From assembly GCA_020446425.1 (NCBI GenBank), contig JAGRES010000019.1, forward strand, positions 1 through 64,000: DNA of 64,000 nt, in the 5' to 3' direction. Shown here in pieces: positions 44,560-54,474 of this stretch. How positions within the stretch are numbered: position 1 is the stretch's first letter; every line of letters begins with the position of its first letter. The translations under genes and the position numbers were made by a program. A model generated the notes under the pieces. The model did no database searches. It saw only the letters and a program-made list of their open reading frames with translations, and was not told the origin of the DNA. Origin of the DNA: Sphingobium sp. Its GTDB lineage: Bacteria; Pseudomonadota; Alphaproteobacteria; Sphingomonadales; Sphingomonadaceae.

Positions 44560-45956
44560 GCGCCTTCTCCCGCCAATGCCTTGCGTGCTTCGGCGATGCG
44601 CGCGCGCACCTGTTCAGGCGCGGTACCGCCATGGCTCATGCGGCTGGCGACAGATGCATCGACGGTCAGCACATCATAGAGGCTTTCGGTGATGCGCGCG
44701 TCAATCGCCTGCAAATCGGCAAGCGGCAGGTCCGCGAGTTGCACGCCGCGTTCCTCGGCCAGCTTGACCACGCGCCCTGTGATATGATGCGCCTCGCGGA
44801 AAGGCACATCGCCCTCGCGCACCAGCCAGTCGGCCAGATCGGTCGCGGTGGAAAAACCGCTCATCGCAAGCGCGCGCATCCGCTCGGTGCGGAAATCCAC
44901 CTTCTCGACCATGCCGGTCATCGCCGCGATGCACAGGCCGAGCAGGTCATGCGCCTCAAACACTGGCGGCTTGTCATCCTGCATATCCTTGGAATAGGCG
45001 AGCGGTAGCCCCTTCATCGTCACGGCGAGCGCATTCATGCACCCCATGATGCGGCCCGCATGGCCGCGCACCAGCTCTGCGGCATCCGGGTTGCGCTTTT
45101 GCGGCATGATCGAGCTGCCGGTCGAATAGGCGTCGGGCAGCGAGACGAAACCAAAGGGCTGGCTCGCCCAAATGATAAACTCTTCGGCCAGACGCGAAAG
45201 ATGCAGGCTGAGCTGCGTCGCGGACATCAGATAGTCGAGCGCAAAATCGCGATCCGATACGCTATCGAGGCTGTTGCCGGTCGGCCCGTCGAAACCGAGA
45301 GCCTGCGCCGTCATATGCCGGTCGATGGGAAAGCCGGTTCCAGCCAGCGCCGCGCTGCCCAGCGGGCACTGGTTCATGCGCGCCCGCGCATCGGCAAAGC
45401 GCGAGCGATCCCGCCGCAGCATCTCATAATAAGCCATCAGATGATGGCCCAGCGTGACGGGCTGCGCGCTCTGCAAATGGGTGAAACCCGGCATCACGCT
45501 GGCCGCATGTTCCTCGGCCCGCGCAATCAGCGCCTGCTGCAACGCCTTGAGCGCGGCATCGACCTCGTCCATCGCATCGCGCACCCAGAGCCTGAAGTCG
45601 GTCGCCACCTGATCGTTGCGACTGCGCGCGGTGTGCAAACGCCCAGCCGCCGGACCGATCAGCTCGGCCAGGCGCGACTCGGTTACCATATGGATGTCTT
45701 CCAGCTCCATATTCACCGGCACGCCATGCTGCTCATATTCCTCGGCCACGCGGCTCAGCCCCTCGGTGATCGCCTGCGCATCCTCGCCGGTCACGATCCC
45801 TTTGACCGCCAGCATCGCGACATGCGCCTTCGACCCCGCGATGTCCTGCTGCCACAGGCGCTTGTCGAAGGGGATGGACGCGTTTATCTCGCGCATGACT
45901 GCGGCTGGCCCTTCCGCGAAACGGCCGCCCCACATGCTGTTGGAGTTTTCTGTCAT
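44556..45956 (-). CDS. argH: Argininosuccinate lyase
   Basis: A 466-residue enzyme that cleaves argininosuccinate to arginine and fumarate. It starts [20 protein letters not shown], the normal N-terminus; the open frame upstream is antisense to TlpA. The superfamily signature is [20 protein letters not shown] near residue 280. Its start codon overlaps by two bases with the divergent TlpA start (CATG). Confidence 0.95.
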   Translation of the reverse strand: MTENSNSMWGGRFAEGPAAVMREINASIPFDKRLWQQDIAGSKAHVAMLAVKGIVTGEDAQAITEGLSRVAEEYEQHGVPVNMELEDIHMVTESRLAELIGPAAGRLHTARSRNDQVATDFRLWVRDAMDEVDAALKALQQALIARAEEHAASVMPGFTHLQSAQPVTLGHHLMAYYEMLRRDRSRFADARARMNQCPLGSAALAGTGFPIDRHMTAQALGFDGPTGNSLDSVSDRDFALDYLMSATQLSLHLSRLAEEFIIWASQPFGFVSLPDAYSTGSSIMPQKRNPDAAELVRGHAGRIMGCMNALAVTMKGLPLAYSKDMQDDKPPVFEAHDLLGLCIAAMTGMVEKVDFRTERMRALAMSGFSTATDLADWLVREGDVPFREAHHITGRVVKLAEERGVQLADLPLADLQAIDARITESLYDVLTVDASVASRMSHGGTAPEQVRARIAEARKALAGEGA

Positions 45957-46566
45957 GCCTTGTTCGTCCCGCTCGCTAATCGCTCTGCTCCTGATGGGGG
46001 TCGCTCTTGGCGCATGCGATAGGCAATCCGCGCCAAAGGAGCAAGAAAATGCCGCAACTTCAGGTGAAGTGACCAGCGGTGAAGTCGCACCTTCCGTCGA
46101 CGCCGGTGGCAAGAAATATGTCATCGACCGCAGCAAGGCAGGCAGCGGCATGCCCGATTTTGTCTTTACCGACGCCAAGGGCACGGACGTCACGCTGGAG
46201 GATTTCACAGGCAAACCCATACTCATCAACCTGTGGGCGACATGGTGCGGCCCGTGCGTCGCGGAAATGCCGCAGCTCGACAGGATCGCAGGCGATTATG
46301 CCGAGGACGAACTGCAGGTGCTCACCATCTCGCAGGACAGCATGGGCGCGGACAAGGTGCTGCCCTTCTTCGACGCGAATGATTTCCAGCATATCAAGCC
46401 ATGGCTGGACCCGGAAAACCAGTTCGGCTTTCATTATGGCGGCGGTGTGCTGCCCGCCAGCGTGCTTTACACCGCCGATGGCAAGGAAGTGGCGCGCATA
46501 AGCGGCGCGCTCGATTGGGAAAGCGACGAGGCAAAAGCGCTGCTGGAAGAGACCATCAACGGATAA
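45955..46566 (+). CDS. TlpA-family thioredoxin lipoprotein
   Basis: A 203-residue lipoprotein-type thioredoxin. The leader is [21 protein letters not shown] with the LGAC lipobox. The redox motif is [14 protein letters not shown]; the cis-Pro region is [13 protein letters not shown]. It should reduce periplasmic disulfides, perhaps for cytochrome c or haem. GGAG nine bases before the ATG supports this start, which lies inside the argH start codon. Confidence 0.88.
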   Translation: MPCSSRSLIALLLMGVALGACDRQSAPKEQENAATSGEVTSGEVAPSVDAGGKKYVIDRSKAGSGMPDFVFTDAKGTDVTLEDFTGKPILINLWATWCGPCVAEMPQLDRIAGDYAEDELQVLTISQDSMGADKVLPFFDANDFQHIKPWLDPENQFGFHYGGGVLPASVLYTADGKEVARISGALDWESDEAKALLEETING

Positions 46567-46586
46567 CGCAGTTCAGAAACTGGAAA

Positions 46587-47444
46587 TCAGAAGGTGTAGG
46601 CTACACCCAACCCGCCAAGCCACTGGTCCCTGTCACCTGCATCCTCGACAATGGGCGAGTCGCTATAATCGCCCAATATCCGGCCATAGCCGCCCACGGC
46701 GAACAGGGCCCAACCCTTGCGCAAATCGCCCGACAGGGACTTCGCGCCGACCACGCCGACGTTCAGCTTGGCGAAACCGGCCTCGTCTCCCGCCGCGCCA
46801 TATACGCCTAGTCCGCTGGCCTGGCTGCCCGCCAGATCAATGTCGTAATAATAGCGGCCATAGCCCTTTCCGACATAATCGGCGGACAGGGACAGGCCGA
46901 ACAATGTCGTTTCCGATAGCGGCGTCGCATATTCGATGGCAGGCGTGAGGATATAGCTTTTGTGTGCGCCCGCGACGTCCTTCATATAGGACACCCGAAA
47001 CGAAAGATTGTCATAGGCGCTGGTGATAACGCCGGTCTTGGCGATGCCGCCCCACGCACCGACCTCAACAGCTGTGTCGAGTTTGCCGAGCGCCTTCACC
47101 CGGTCATCCTTGATGCGGCCGGTGCGATTGAAACGCACATTGAGGACAGGGCCAAAGCCGATATCCCAGCCGTCCTTGCCATTATTATGCACGACATCGA
47201 GATGCAGATTGGTGCCGCGCGAGAAGAAAGGCATGCCTGCCACCTTGCCGCGGACCAAAACGCCAGGCGTCAGATTATAATCGTCGGACCCTTCGTAGCT
47301 GGGCAGGAACGCGCCGCCGATGGCCACAGTCACCTCATCGCCACCCTCGCGCTGCGCAAAAACGGGCGCTGGCATGCTGCCTATCGTCAATATGACGGCG
47401 CTGCAGACGCATAATGGCCGGTTTCTGCGCATGATGTCGGTCAT
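46587..47444 (-). CDS. MipA/OmpV family outer-membrane protein
   Basis: A protein of about 285 residues with a signal peptide (RPLCVCSAVILTIGSMPAPVFAQ) and a beta-barrel of MipA/OmpV type: VTVAIGGAFLPSYEGSDDYN, LTPGVLVRGKVAG, and a C-terminal GGLGVAYTF ending in phenylalanine. MipA scaffolds murein enzymes in E. coli, but many members are uncharacterised. The start is uncertain (47456 GTG, 47444 or 47432 ATG). Confidence 0.85.
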   Translation of the reverse strand: MTDIMRRNRPLCVCSAVILTIGSMPAPVFAQREGGDEVTVAIGGAFLPSYEGSDDYNLTPGVLVRGKVAGMPFFSRGTNLHLDVVHNNGKDGWDIGFGPVLNVRFNRTGRIKDDRVKALGKLDTAVEVGAWGGIAKTGVITSAYDNLSFRVSYMKDVAGAHKSYILTPAIEYATPLSETTLFGLSLSADYVGKGYGRYYYDIDLAGSQASGLGVYGAAGDEAGFAKLNVGVVGAKSLSGDLRKGWALFAVGGYGRILGDYSDSPIVEDAGDRDQWLGGLGVAYTF

Positions 47445-47547
47445 GAGTTTGATCACAGTCCTGATATCCCTTTACTCCGACAACGTTTACGAGGGCGCAC
47501 CGGTTCCAGTTAACCGGAAACCAAGCATGCAACCTGACACGGCAAGC

Positions 47548-48063
47548 TCAAAGAAAATATTTGAGGCGTATGTCCTGGCTCACACGCCTGTGTTCGACCC
47601 TGAAGCGGACTTTCTCAAACGAAGGCGGTCCAACGAGCAGGCGCGGGTTACCGGAAAACCCCACACCTTCGCGTGGAATGCCCAGCATCTTGTCGAGACG
47701 CGCATTACCATTTTCATCATGCAGCACCAGCAGCGCATAATCGCCGGGCGCCACTCCCTCGATATGCAGCCCGGTCTTGTCGGAGGCCGAAATACTCGCC
47801 TTGTAGGCCAGCGGATCATCTTCGCATTTGGGGAAATAATGCTCGTCCCGCGTCAGGCAGATGCGGATCATGCCTTTATCCGAGCGCAGCCCCTCAAAAT
47901 GGACGTCCACCCCACCTGCCGCCTCTGCTGCAACCGATGCCGGCGCTCGTACCGATATCGCTGCCGACTTATCCGGGCTGTCTGCTGCGATCAGCAGCGG
48001 GAAAATCGCCAAGGCCGATATCCGTGCCGCATATTTTGTCCCAGAAGCGAAAATAGAGGCCAT
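47548..48063 (-). CDS. DUF2141 domain protein
   Basis: A 171-residue protein with a hydrophobic leader and the DUF2141 beta-sandwich: VDVHFEGLRSDKGMIRICL, APGDYALLVLHDENGNARLD, and GIPREGVGFSGNP. It is probably periplasmic. The gene begins inside the last 95 bases of the upstream desaturase-like gene in another frame; no better start is seen. The two are almost surely cotranscribed. Confidence 0.85.
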   Translation of the reverse strand: MASIFASGTKYAARISALAIFPLLIAADSPDKSAAISVRAPASVAAEAAGGVDVHFEGLRSDKGMIRICLTRDEHYFPKCEDDPLAYKASISASDKTGLHIEGVAPGDYALLVLHDENGNARLDKMLGIPREGVGFSGNPRLLVGPPSFEKVRFRVEHRRVSQDIRLKYFL

Positions 48064-48721
48064 AATTTCCCTGATATGCCTGATGATGTTTCTGGTGATG
48101 GGTCGCTGTTATCAGCCATCGGCCAGCCGGTCCATGCACAATGACACGCGGGAACATTTCCCACCCCATATGATTGCCGATGCCCATGACGGTCATGATC
48201 GCTAGAACGGTGCCCAAAGCCGCAACATGAATGGGGATGACGAGAACCAGCGCCGGGATGACAACCGCGCCGGTTATGGCCTCCCACGGATGAAAGCTCA
48301 TCGCCGCCCAGGCGGTCGGCGGGCGACTGTCATGATGGACCGCATGCATGGCGCGAAACCACCAGGGCCGGTGCATCAGCCGGTGCGTCCAGTAAAACCA
48401 TGTGTCATGCATCGCCAGATAGGCCAGCACTGATAAGGGCAGATACCAGAGCGGATAATCGGCCTCATCGGTATAGATGCGCGTCCAGCCATGGGCGTTC
48501 CAGCCCCAGGCAACGATGCCGGCAGGAGCACCGTATATGGCTGCGGAAGCAAGGCTCCAGCCAATCTCGCGGCGAATCTGCCTGTCCTGCCCCGCATATA
48601 GGCCGGGGCGCACCAGATGCGTGGCCCAGGCGAATGCTCCACTGGTGACGAGATAGCGCACCCCGACAATGAGAGTCATGGCAAGTGCGGACAGCAGCGC
48701 CGCCACCGCCGGGGAGGTCAA
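47969..48721 (-). CDS. Sterol desaturase / fatty acid hydroxylase family protein
   Basis: A 250-residue membrane di-iron oxygenase. The histidine clusters are HDTWFYWTHRLMH, HAVHH and HHQKHH, with about four hydrophobic helices. A TTG start at 48721 (MTSPAVAALLSALAM) overlaps the stop of the DmeF-like gene as TTGA, which fits translational coupling. The product could be a hydroxylated lipid or carotenoid; the family covers both. A longer in-frame version runs into the upstream gene. Confidence 0.82.
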   Translation of the reverse strand: MTSPAVAALLSALAMTLIVGVRYLVTSGAFAWATHLVRPGLYAGQDRQIRREIGWSLASAAIYGAPAGIVAWGWNAHGWTRIYTDEADYPLWYLPLSVLAYLAMHDTWFYWTHRLMHRPWWFRAMHAVHHDSRPPTAWAAMSFHPWEAITGAVVIPALVLVIPIHVAALGTVLAIMTVMGIGNHMGWEMFPRVIVHGPAGRWLITATHHQKHHQAYQGNYGLYFRFWDKICGTDIGLGDFPAADRSRQPG

Positions 48722-49653
48722 TCCGCCCACCGCTCCACCGTCACATGCACGACATTGGGCAGCGCGTGTAATGACTTGCGCAGTTGTACCGTATCGCCGC
48801 CCTTGCCGGACAGGCTGACGATGGCGGCATGGGCATGCGGCCCGATGCGCCATACGTGAAGGTCAGCAATGGTCGCACCGGACTGTGCCGACACTTCCTT
48901 GATGCGCGCCGCCAGCTCCGGCTCGGCAGTATCGAGCAATACCGAAGCCGTATCCTTCATCAGAGCCCAGGACCAGCGGGCAATGATCAGCGCACCCACC
49001 ACGCCGATGACGGGGTCGAGCCAGACCCAGCCGAGATAGCGCCCCGCCAGCAGCGCAGCGATGGCCGCTACCGACGTCAGGGCATCCGCCAGCACATGCA
49101 GATAGGCCGCGCGCAGATTATTGTCGCCGTGCTGATGCGCATGCCCATGGTCATGACTGTGGCCATGGTGATGGCCGTGATGATGATCGTGCCCACGCTC
49201 CATCAGCAGCCAAGCGCTGAGCAGGTTGACGATCAAACCGATCACCGCGACCAGCGTGGCATCGGCGAAATCGACCGGGTGCGGGCTCCAGAGCCGCTGC
49301 GTCGATTCAGCCGCAATACCGAGCGACGCCAGCGCGAGCATCACCGCCGATGCGAAACCCGCCAGATCCCCCACCTTGCCGGTACCGAAGGTGAAATGCG
49401 CGTTATTGGCGTGCTTGCGCGCAAAGGAATAAGCGAAGGCGGCAATCAGCAGCGCGCCCGCATGCGTCGCCATGTGAAACCCATCGGCCAGCAAGGCCAT
49501 CGAGCCGGTCATCCACCCCGCGACAATCTCTGCGACCATGGTGAGCGCGGTCAGCGCGATTACCCAATGCGTGCGCCGGGCATTGCTATCCTGCGTGTCC
49601 GGCAGGAAGCTGTGATCGAAATAATGGCTATGTTCATAGTCCGGTTCGGCCAT
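48718..49653 (-). CDS. dmeF: CDF-family metal exporter (DmeF-like)
   Basis: A 311-residue inner-membrane cation diffusion facilitator with six helices and a cytosolic C-terminal domain. The metal site segment LLADGFHMATHAGALL (residue 54 on), GTGKVGDLAGF and NLRAAYLHVLADALTS match Co/Ni exporters of the DmeF type. A His-rich loop at about residues 155-176 is characteristic. The name rests on family resemblance; zinc export is an alternative. Confidence 0.85.
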   Translation of the reverse strand: MAEPDYEHSHYFDHSFLPDTQDSNARRTHWVIALTALTMVAEIVAGWMTGSMALLADGFHMATHAGALLIAAFAYSFARKHANNAHFTFGTGKVGDLAGFASAVMLALASLGIAAESTQRLWSPHPVDFADATLVAVIGLIVNLLSAWLLMERGHDHHHGHHHGHSHDHGHAHQHGDNNLRAAYLHVLADALTSVAAIAALLAGRYLGWVWLDPVIGVVGALIIARWSWALMKDTASVLLDTAEPELAARIKEVSAQSGATIADLHVWRIGPHAHAAIVSLSGKGGDTVQLRKSLHALPNVVHVTVERWAD

Positions 49654-49732
49654 ATGCGGTGACTAAGCGGTCGCGGCCCCCGGCGTCAATGACGGGCTAT
49701 CGTTTCGCCGATATGCCCGATATGAAAGCTCC

Positions 49733-51049
49733 GTGACTGGTCAGGCTTCACCTTCAAAATCATGCGATGTCGCGATTGTCGGCGCGGGGCTGGCGGGTGG
49801 GCTGATCACGCTGGCGCTGGCCGGGAAACACCCCGAACTTGATGTGCTTCTGATCGACGGGGCAGATCATGCGGGCGGCAATCATGTCTGGAGTTTTTTT
49901 GGCAGCGATGTGAGCACGGCGGGCCGCGCCCTGCTTGCGCCGCTGATCAGTCACCGGTGGGATGCAGGATATGACGTCCGCTTTCCCGCCTATCGCCGTC
50001 ATGTCGGCACGTCTTATAACAGTATCGAATCCTGCCAATTCGACGCGTATTTACGTTCGGTACTGGGCGAAAATCTGTGGCTGGGGGATGCCGTCGAGAA
50101 TATTGCGCCATCGGAAGTCCGCCTCACCAGCGGCGCGACAATCAGCTGTGGAGCCGTCATTGATGCGCGTGGCTTTGCACCGCAACTTTGCGACGAACCG
50201 AGTGGAACCAAATCCGCCTTTCCGAATTATGACCAGTGCGACCCGGCAGCATATTCTCCGGCTGGGGGATATATTGCCCATAGCCCGGCATCCGATGGTG
50301 CCGGGCTTTTTTTGAACAAGGCATCCGGCCGGATACAATGCGGCTGGCAGAAATTTGTAGGTAATGTGCTGCAACTGGCCGCACCGCATGGTCTTAATTG
50401 CCCCATCGTCATGGACGCCACCGTCGACCAGAGCGATGGCTATCGCTTCGTGTATGTCCTGCCGCTGGATACACGCCGGATTTTCATTGAGGACACCTAT
50501 TACACCGATGGGCCGGAACTGGAGCTGCCAGCGATCCGCGACCGCATAACCGCCTATGCGACGGAGCAGGGCTGGTCGATCGACCGCGTTGTGCACGAGG
50601 AAACCGGTGTCCTGCCCGTGGTGAAGCAGGGCGCTTTCGAAACCGTCTGGCCCCAACAGGATGCACTGGTTCGCGCGGGCGTGCGCGCAGGGTTATTCCA
50701 TCCCACCACCGGCTATTCCCTGCCCATGGCGACCGAATATGCCCTGACGCTGGCCGATCATATTGACCAGGATTATCAGGCGTTGCAGGCATGGGCGCGC
50801 GGATGGGCCGAGCGCCACTGGCGCGGTGCGCGCTATTACCGGCTGCTCTCCACCATGTTGTTTGACGCAGCACCACCAAATGCGCGATATCGCATCTTCG
50901 AGCGCTTCTACCGCCTGCCTTCACCCCTGATTTCACGCTTTTATTCCGGGCAATCGACTGTCTTCGACAAAATCCGCATCTTGTGCGGAAAGCCTCCCGT
51001 GCGCATAAGGAGGGCGATGCAGGCAATAATGAGACGAACGCGCGCATGA
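49733..51049 (+). CDS. crtY: Lycopene beta-cyclase
   Basis: A 438-residue flavoprotein-like enzyme that closes both lycopene ends to beta-carotene. The Rossmann motif AIVGAGLAGGLITLAL is near the N-terminus; GGNHVWSFF and FHPTTGYSLPMATEYAL are CrtY signatures. It starts with GTG at 49733. It is the first gene of the operon, and its stop overlaps the crtI start (ATGA). Confidence 0.93.
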   Translation: MTGQASPSKSCDVAIVGAGLAGGLITLALAGKHPELDVLLIDGADHAGGNHVWSFFGSDVSTAGRALLAPLISHRWDAGYDVRFPAYRRHVGTSYNSIESCQFDAYLRSVLGENLWLGDAVENIAPSEVRLTSGATISCGAVIDARGFAPQLCDEPSGTKSAFPNYDQCDPAAYSPAGGYIAHSPASDGAGLFLNKASGRIQCGWQKFVGNVLQLAAPHGLNCPIVMDATVDQSDGYRFVYVLPLDTRRIFIEDTYYTDGPELELPAIRDRITAYATEQGWSIDRVVHEETGVLPVVKQGAFETVWPQQDALVRAGVRAGLFHPTTGYSLPMATEYALTLADHIDQDYQALQAWARGWAERHWRGARYYRLLSTMLFDAAPPNARYRIFERFYRLPSPLISRFYSGQSTVFDKIRILCGKPPVRIRRAMQAIMRRTRA

Positions 51050-52566
51050 CGCAAACACCGGCATCCGGGTCGCCATCGGGTTCGCAGGGCAGGAAGGCAA
51101 TCGTCATCGGGGCGGGCTTCGGCGGGCTGGCGCTCGCCATAAGGCTGCAGTCGGCGGGCATATCGACTACTGTGCTGGAGGCGCGCGACAAGCCGGGCGG
51201 CCGGGCCTATTATTGGCAGAAGGATGGTTTCACCTTCGATGCCGGGCCGACCGTCATCACCGATCCCAATTGCCTCTCCGAGCTATGGCGGCTTACCGGC
51301 CACGACATGGCGCAAGATGTCACGCTGGAACCCGTTTCGCCCTTCTACCGGCTGAACTGGAGCGACGGCACCAATTTCGATTACAGCAACGACGAAGCCA
51401 GCCTGAGGCAGGAAATCGCCAAGCTCGATGCGGGCGATCTGGCGGGGTATGAGCGCTTTCTCGACTATAGCGCCGCTGTCTATCGCGAAGGCTATGAAAA
51501 GCTCGGCCATGTCGCCTTTCTCGACTTCGCTTCCATGATAAAGGCCGCTCCTGCCCTCGCTCAGCATCAGGCATGGCGTTCGGTCCATTCGATGGTGTCG
51601 AGCTATGTGAAGAATGAGAAGCTGCTGCAGGCGCTCAGCTTTCACACATTGCTGGTCGGCGGCAACCCGATGACAACCAGCGCCATCTACGCGCTGATCC
51701 ACAAGCTGGAAAAGGATGGCGGCGTGTGGTTCGCGCGCGGTGGCACCAACCGGCTGGTCGCGGCCATGGTGGCACAGTTCGAGCGCATCGGCGGTACTTT
51801 GCGACTAGGCGATCCCGTGGAAAAGATAGAAACCATCGGCGACAAGGCCACGGCTGTTATCACCAAAAGCGGATGGCGTGGCGAAGCCGATGCGGTCGCG
51901 AGCAATGCCGACCTGATGCATAGTTATCGCGACCTGCTGGGTGCGCATCCCCGTGGCATACGGCAGGCGGACAAGCTGAGCCGCAAGCGCTGGTCGCCCA
52001 GCCTGTTCGTACTGCATTTCGGTATCAAGGGAACCTGGCCGGGGATACCGCACCATATGATCCTGTTCGGCCCGCGTTATGAGGGTCTGCTTACCGATAT
52101 ATACCAGCACGGCCTGCTCTCCGCGGATTTCTCGCTCTATCTCCACCACCCGACCGTCACCGACCCCTCGATGGCCCCGGAAGGCTGCTCGACTTTCTAT
52201 GCGCTGGCTCCGGTGCCGCACATGGGCAAGCTGCCGATCGACTGGGAGGCGGAAGGGCCACGCTATGCCGAGCGTATATTGGACGAGATCGAGCGCCGCC
52301 TGATCCCCGACATACGTTCACGTATCGTCACGCAATTCCATTATGCGCCCCCCGATTTCGCGAGCGATCTTGCCGCTCATATGGGCAGCGCGTTCAGTCT
52401 GGAGCCGCTTCTCACGCAGAGCGCATGGTTCCGCGCGCACAATCGCGACGATGTGATCCCCAATCTTTATCTGGTCGGCGCGGGCACCCACCCCGGTGCG
52501 GGCATTCCCGGCGTGGTGGGCAGCGCCAAGGCGACGGCACGGCTGATGATGGAGGACCTTGGATGA
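51046..52566 (+). CDS. crtI: Phytoene desaturase
   Basis: A 506-residue FAD enzyme converting phytoene to lycopene. The FAD motif is IVIGAGFGGLALAIRLQSAG at residues 20-40, then RDKPGGRAYYW; the C-terminal signature NLYLVGAGTHPGAGIPGVVG is typical. The ATG at 51046 is used; an earlier ATG lies inside crtY. The stop overlaps the LOG gene start (ATGA). Confidence 0.95.
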   Translation: MTQTPASGSPSGSQGRKAIVIGAGFGGLALAIRLQSAGISTTVLEARDKPGGRAYYWQKDGFTFDAGPTVITDPNCLSELWRLTGHDMAQDVTLEPVSPFYRLNWSDGTNFDYSNDEASLRQEIAKLDAGDLAGYERFLDYSAAVYREGYEKLGHVAFLDFASMIKAAPALAQHQAWRSVHSMVSSYVKNEKLLQALSFHTLLVGGNPMTTSAIYALIHKLEKDGGVWFARGGTNRLVAAMVAQFERIGGTLRLGDPVEKIETIGDKATAVITKSGWRGEADAVASNADLMHSYRDLLGAHPRGIRQADKLSRKRWSPSLFVLHFGIKGTWPGIPHHMILFGPRYEGLLTDIYQHGLLSADFSLYLHHPTVTDPSMAPEGCSTFYALAPVPHMGKLPIDWEAEGPRYAERILDEIERRLIPDIRSRIVTQFHYAPPDFASDLAAHMGSAFSLEPLLTQSAWFRAHNRDDVIPNLYLVGAGTHPGAGIPGVVGSAKATARLMMEDLG

Positions 52567-53153
52567 GAAAGCTGGGCAGTCTGGCGGTATATTGCGGTTC
52601 GGCCATACCGCTGGAAGCCGATTTCATGGAATGCGCGCGCGAGGTTGGCACAGAGTTGGCGCGCTGGGGCATAGACATTGTTTATGGCGGCGGGCGGCTG
52701 GGCCTGATGGGTGCGGTTGCCGATGCGGCGCTGGCTGCTGGCGGCAAGGTTATCGGCGTCATTCCCGAGGCGCTGGTCCAGGCTGAAGCCGCGCACCAGG
52801 AGCTGACCGAGCTGCATATCGTGCCGGACATGCACAGCCGCAAAGCCCTGTTCACCTCGCTGGCCGACGGGTTCCTCACCCTGCCCGGCGGTGTGGGCAC
52901 GATGGACGAGCTGTGGGAAGCGGTAAGCTGGGCGCAGCTCGGCTATCATGACAAGCCCGTCGGGCTGCTCAACGTAAACGGCTTTTACGACCCGCTGATC
53001 CAGTTCAACCAGAATATGATATCGACCGGTTTCATCCGCCGCGCCCATGCGAGCATCCTCATCGCACGGGACAATCTAGCCATGCTCGTCGATGCGATGG
53101 AGAAATATGAGCGGCACGAGACGCTTGTGTCGATGATGACCAGGAAAGACTGA
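52563..53153 (+). CDS. LOG-family (TIGR00730) nucleoside-monophosphate hydrolase
   Basis: A 196-residue protein with both LOG motifs, GGGRLGLMG and PGGVGTMDELWE. It thus probably hydrolyses the N-glycosidic bond of a nucleoside 5'-monophosphate (cytokinin riboside phosphate, or AMP/purine nucleotides). No role in carotenoid synthesis is known. It sits between crtI and crtB with overlaps of four bases and one base, so it is translated with them. Confidence 0.9.
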   Translation: MRKLGSLAVYCGSAIPLEADFMECAREVGTELARWGIDIVYGGGRLGLMGAVADAALAAGGKVIGVIPEALVQAEAAHQELTELHIVPDMHSRKALFTSLADGFLTLPGGVGTMDELWEAVSWAQLGYHDKPVGLLNVNGFYDPLIQFNQNMISTGFIRRAHASILIARDNLAMLVDAMEKYERHETLVSMMTRKD

Positions 53154-54088
53154 TGCACCGCGACGCGCTGGTCCTCCATGCGCGCGACAGTATCGCCAGG
53201 GGCAGCAAGAGCTTTGCTATGGCGTCCCGCCTGTTCGACCATGAAACGCGGGAGCGGGCATGGCTGCTCTATGCTTGGTGCCGCAAATGTGACGACATGG
53301 CTGACGGACAGGATCATGGCGGCGTTCTGTCGCCTGTCGCCGATCCGCAAGCGTGCCTGAATGACATACGGGCAAAAACGCAATCGGCGCTTGATGGGAT
53401 CGAGACCGGCGATCCCGCTTTCGATGGGCTGGGCGTGGTCGCGGCGGAAACCGGCATACCCCATCCTTTTGCCCACGACCTGATCGAGGGCTTCGCGCTG
53501 GACGCTGCCGGATGGCGGCCTCAGACAACGGATGACCTGCTGCGCTATTGCTATCATGTGGCGGGGGCCGTCGGCCTGATGATGGCCGTAGTGATGGGCG
53601 TATCGCCCGACGATGAGGCGACGCTGGACCGCGCATGTGACCTGGGCCTCGCCTTCCAGCTAGCCAATATCGCCCGGGACATCCGCGAAGATGGAGAAGC
53701 CGGACGATGCTATATTCCAGCCGAATGGTTGGCCGAGGCTGGCATGAACAGGGAAACGATGCTCACCCCCGAAAACCGGAACCGGCTGGCCGCAATCGGC
53801 TCCCGGCTGGCCACCCTGGCTGAAGACTATGAGTGCAGCGCGCGCATCGGTGCAACCGCGCTGCCTCTTCGCTCCGCCTGGGCAGTATTGGCCGCTGCCG
53901 GCATATATGGAGACATCGCCCGGCAGGTCAGGCGGCGCGGCGAAGCGGCTTGGGACCGGCGTATAATCATCGGGAAAGCGGCCAAGCTCGGCTGGGTTGC
54001 AAAAGCCCTGTTTCAAAGCCTCGGCAGAACGCAAACCGCGCCCCGCAGCCTCCCCCGTTCAGCGGAATTGTGGCAGAGACCGCGCTAA
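53153..54088 (+). CDS. crtB: Phytoene synthase
   Basis: A 311-residue enzyme that condenses two GGPP to phytoene. The Asp-rich motifs are present: YAWCRKCDDMADGQD near residue 37 and LANIARDIREDGEAGRCYIP near residue 165. The ATG overlaps the LOG stop by one base. It is the last gene of the operon. No crtE (GGPP synthase), crtZ or crtW gene is next to it. Confidence 0.94.
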   Translation: MHRDALVLHARDSIARGSKSFAMASRLFDHETRERAWLLYAWCRKCDDMADGQDHGGVLSPVADPQACLNDIRAKTQSALDGIETGDPAFDGLGVVAAETGIPHPFAHDLIEGFALDAAGWRPQTTDDLLRYCYHVAGAVGLMMAVVMGVSPDDEATLDRACDLGLAFQLANIARDIREDGEAGRCYIPAEWLAEAGMNRETMLTPENRNRLAAIGSRLATLAEDYECSARIGATALPLRSAWAVLAAAGIYGDIARQVRRRGEAAWDRRIIIGKAAKLGWVAKALFQSLGRTQTAPRSLPRSAELWQRPR

Positions 54089-54111
54089 ATTCGGCTCTCC
54101 GCCAACGCCCG

Positions 54112-54474
54112 CTACTGAAAACTCTTTTTCCCCCACATTAGAAAATCGGCAAATACTTGCTGAACTTCATCGAGCGAAGCGCGATAGCCTTCCTTGTCTT
54201 CGTCGATCAGAACCGCAGGCCATGATCCTTGATGATAGGCCAGACTGCTGCGCAATTGTGTCAGCCTCGTGCTGAAATCCCGCATCAGTTCGGCATTTGG
54301 CATATCTTCCAGTGCTTCTTTGACGATTATCTCCAATTGTTGCAGCCCCTCCTGCAACACGCGACGCGCTGTTACCAAATCCTGTTTGCGACGCGGATCA
54401 TCGCGTTCGCTTATGTCTACAAATTGCTGATAGATTTGCCCCAAAAGACCGAATTGTTGTGCAATGGCCTGCAC
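54112..54474 (-). CDS. Orphan hypothetical protein
   Basis: A 120-residue, mostly helical protein with no family I recognise. GTG at 54474 is preceded by GGAGGGG with good spacing. It has no signal peptide or transmembrane helix. Base composition is visibly lower in GC than its neighbours, as is the upstream gap to typA. It may have been acquired by transfer. Confidence 0.65.
   Translation of the reverse strand: MQAIAQQFGLLGQIYQQFVDISERDDPRRKQDLVTARRVLQEGLQQLEIIVKEALEDMPNAELMRDFSTRLTQLRSSLAYHQGSWPAVLIDEDKEGYRASLDEVQQVFADFLMWGKKSFQ

Noticed and set aside
45957-46229. Long N-terminal extension of argH
   Set aside because: The extension is antisense to the TlpA gene; the normal ArgH N-terminus begins at 45956.
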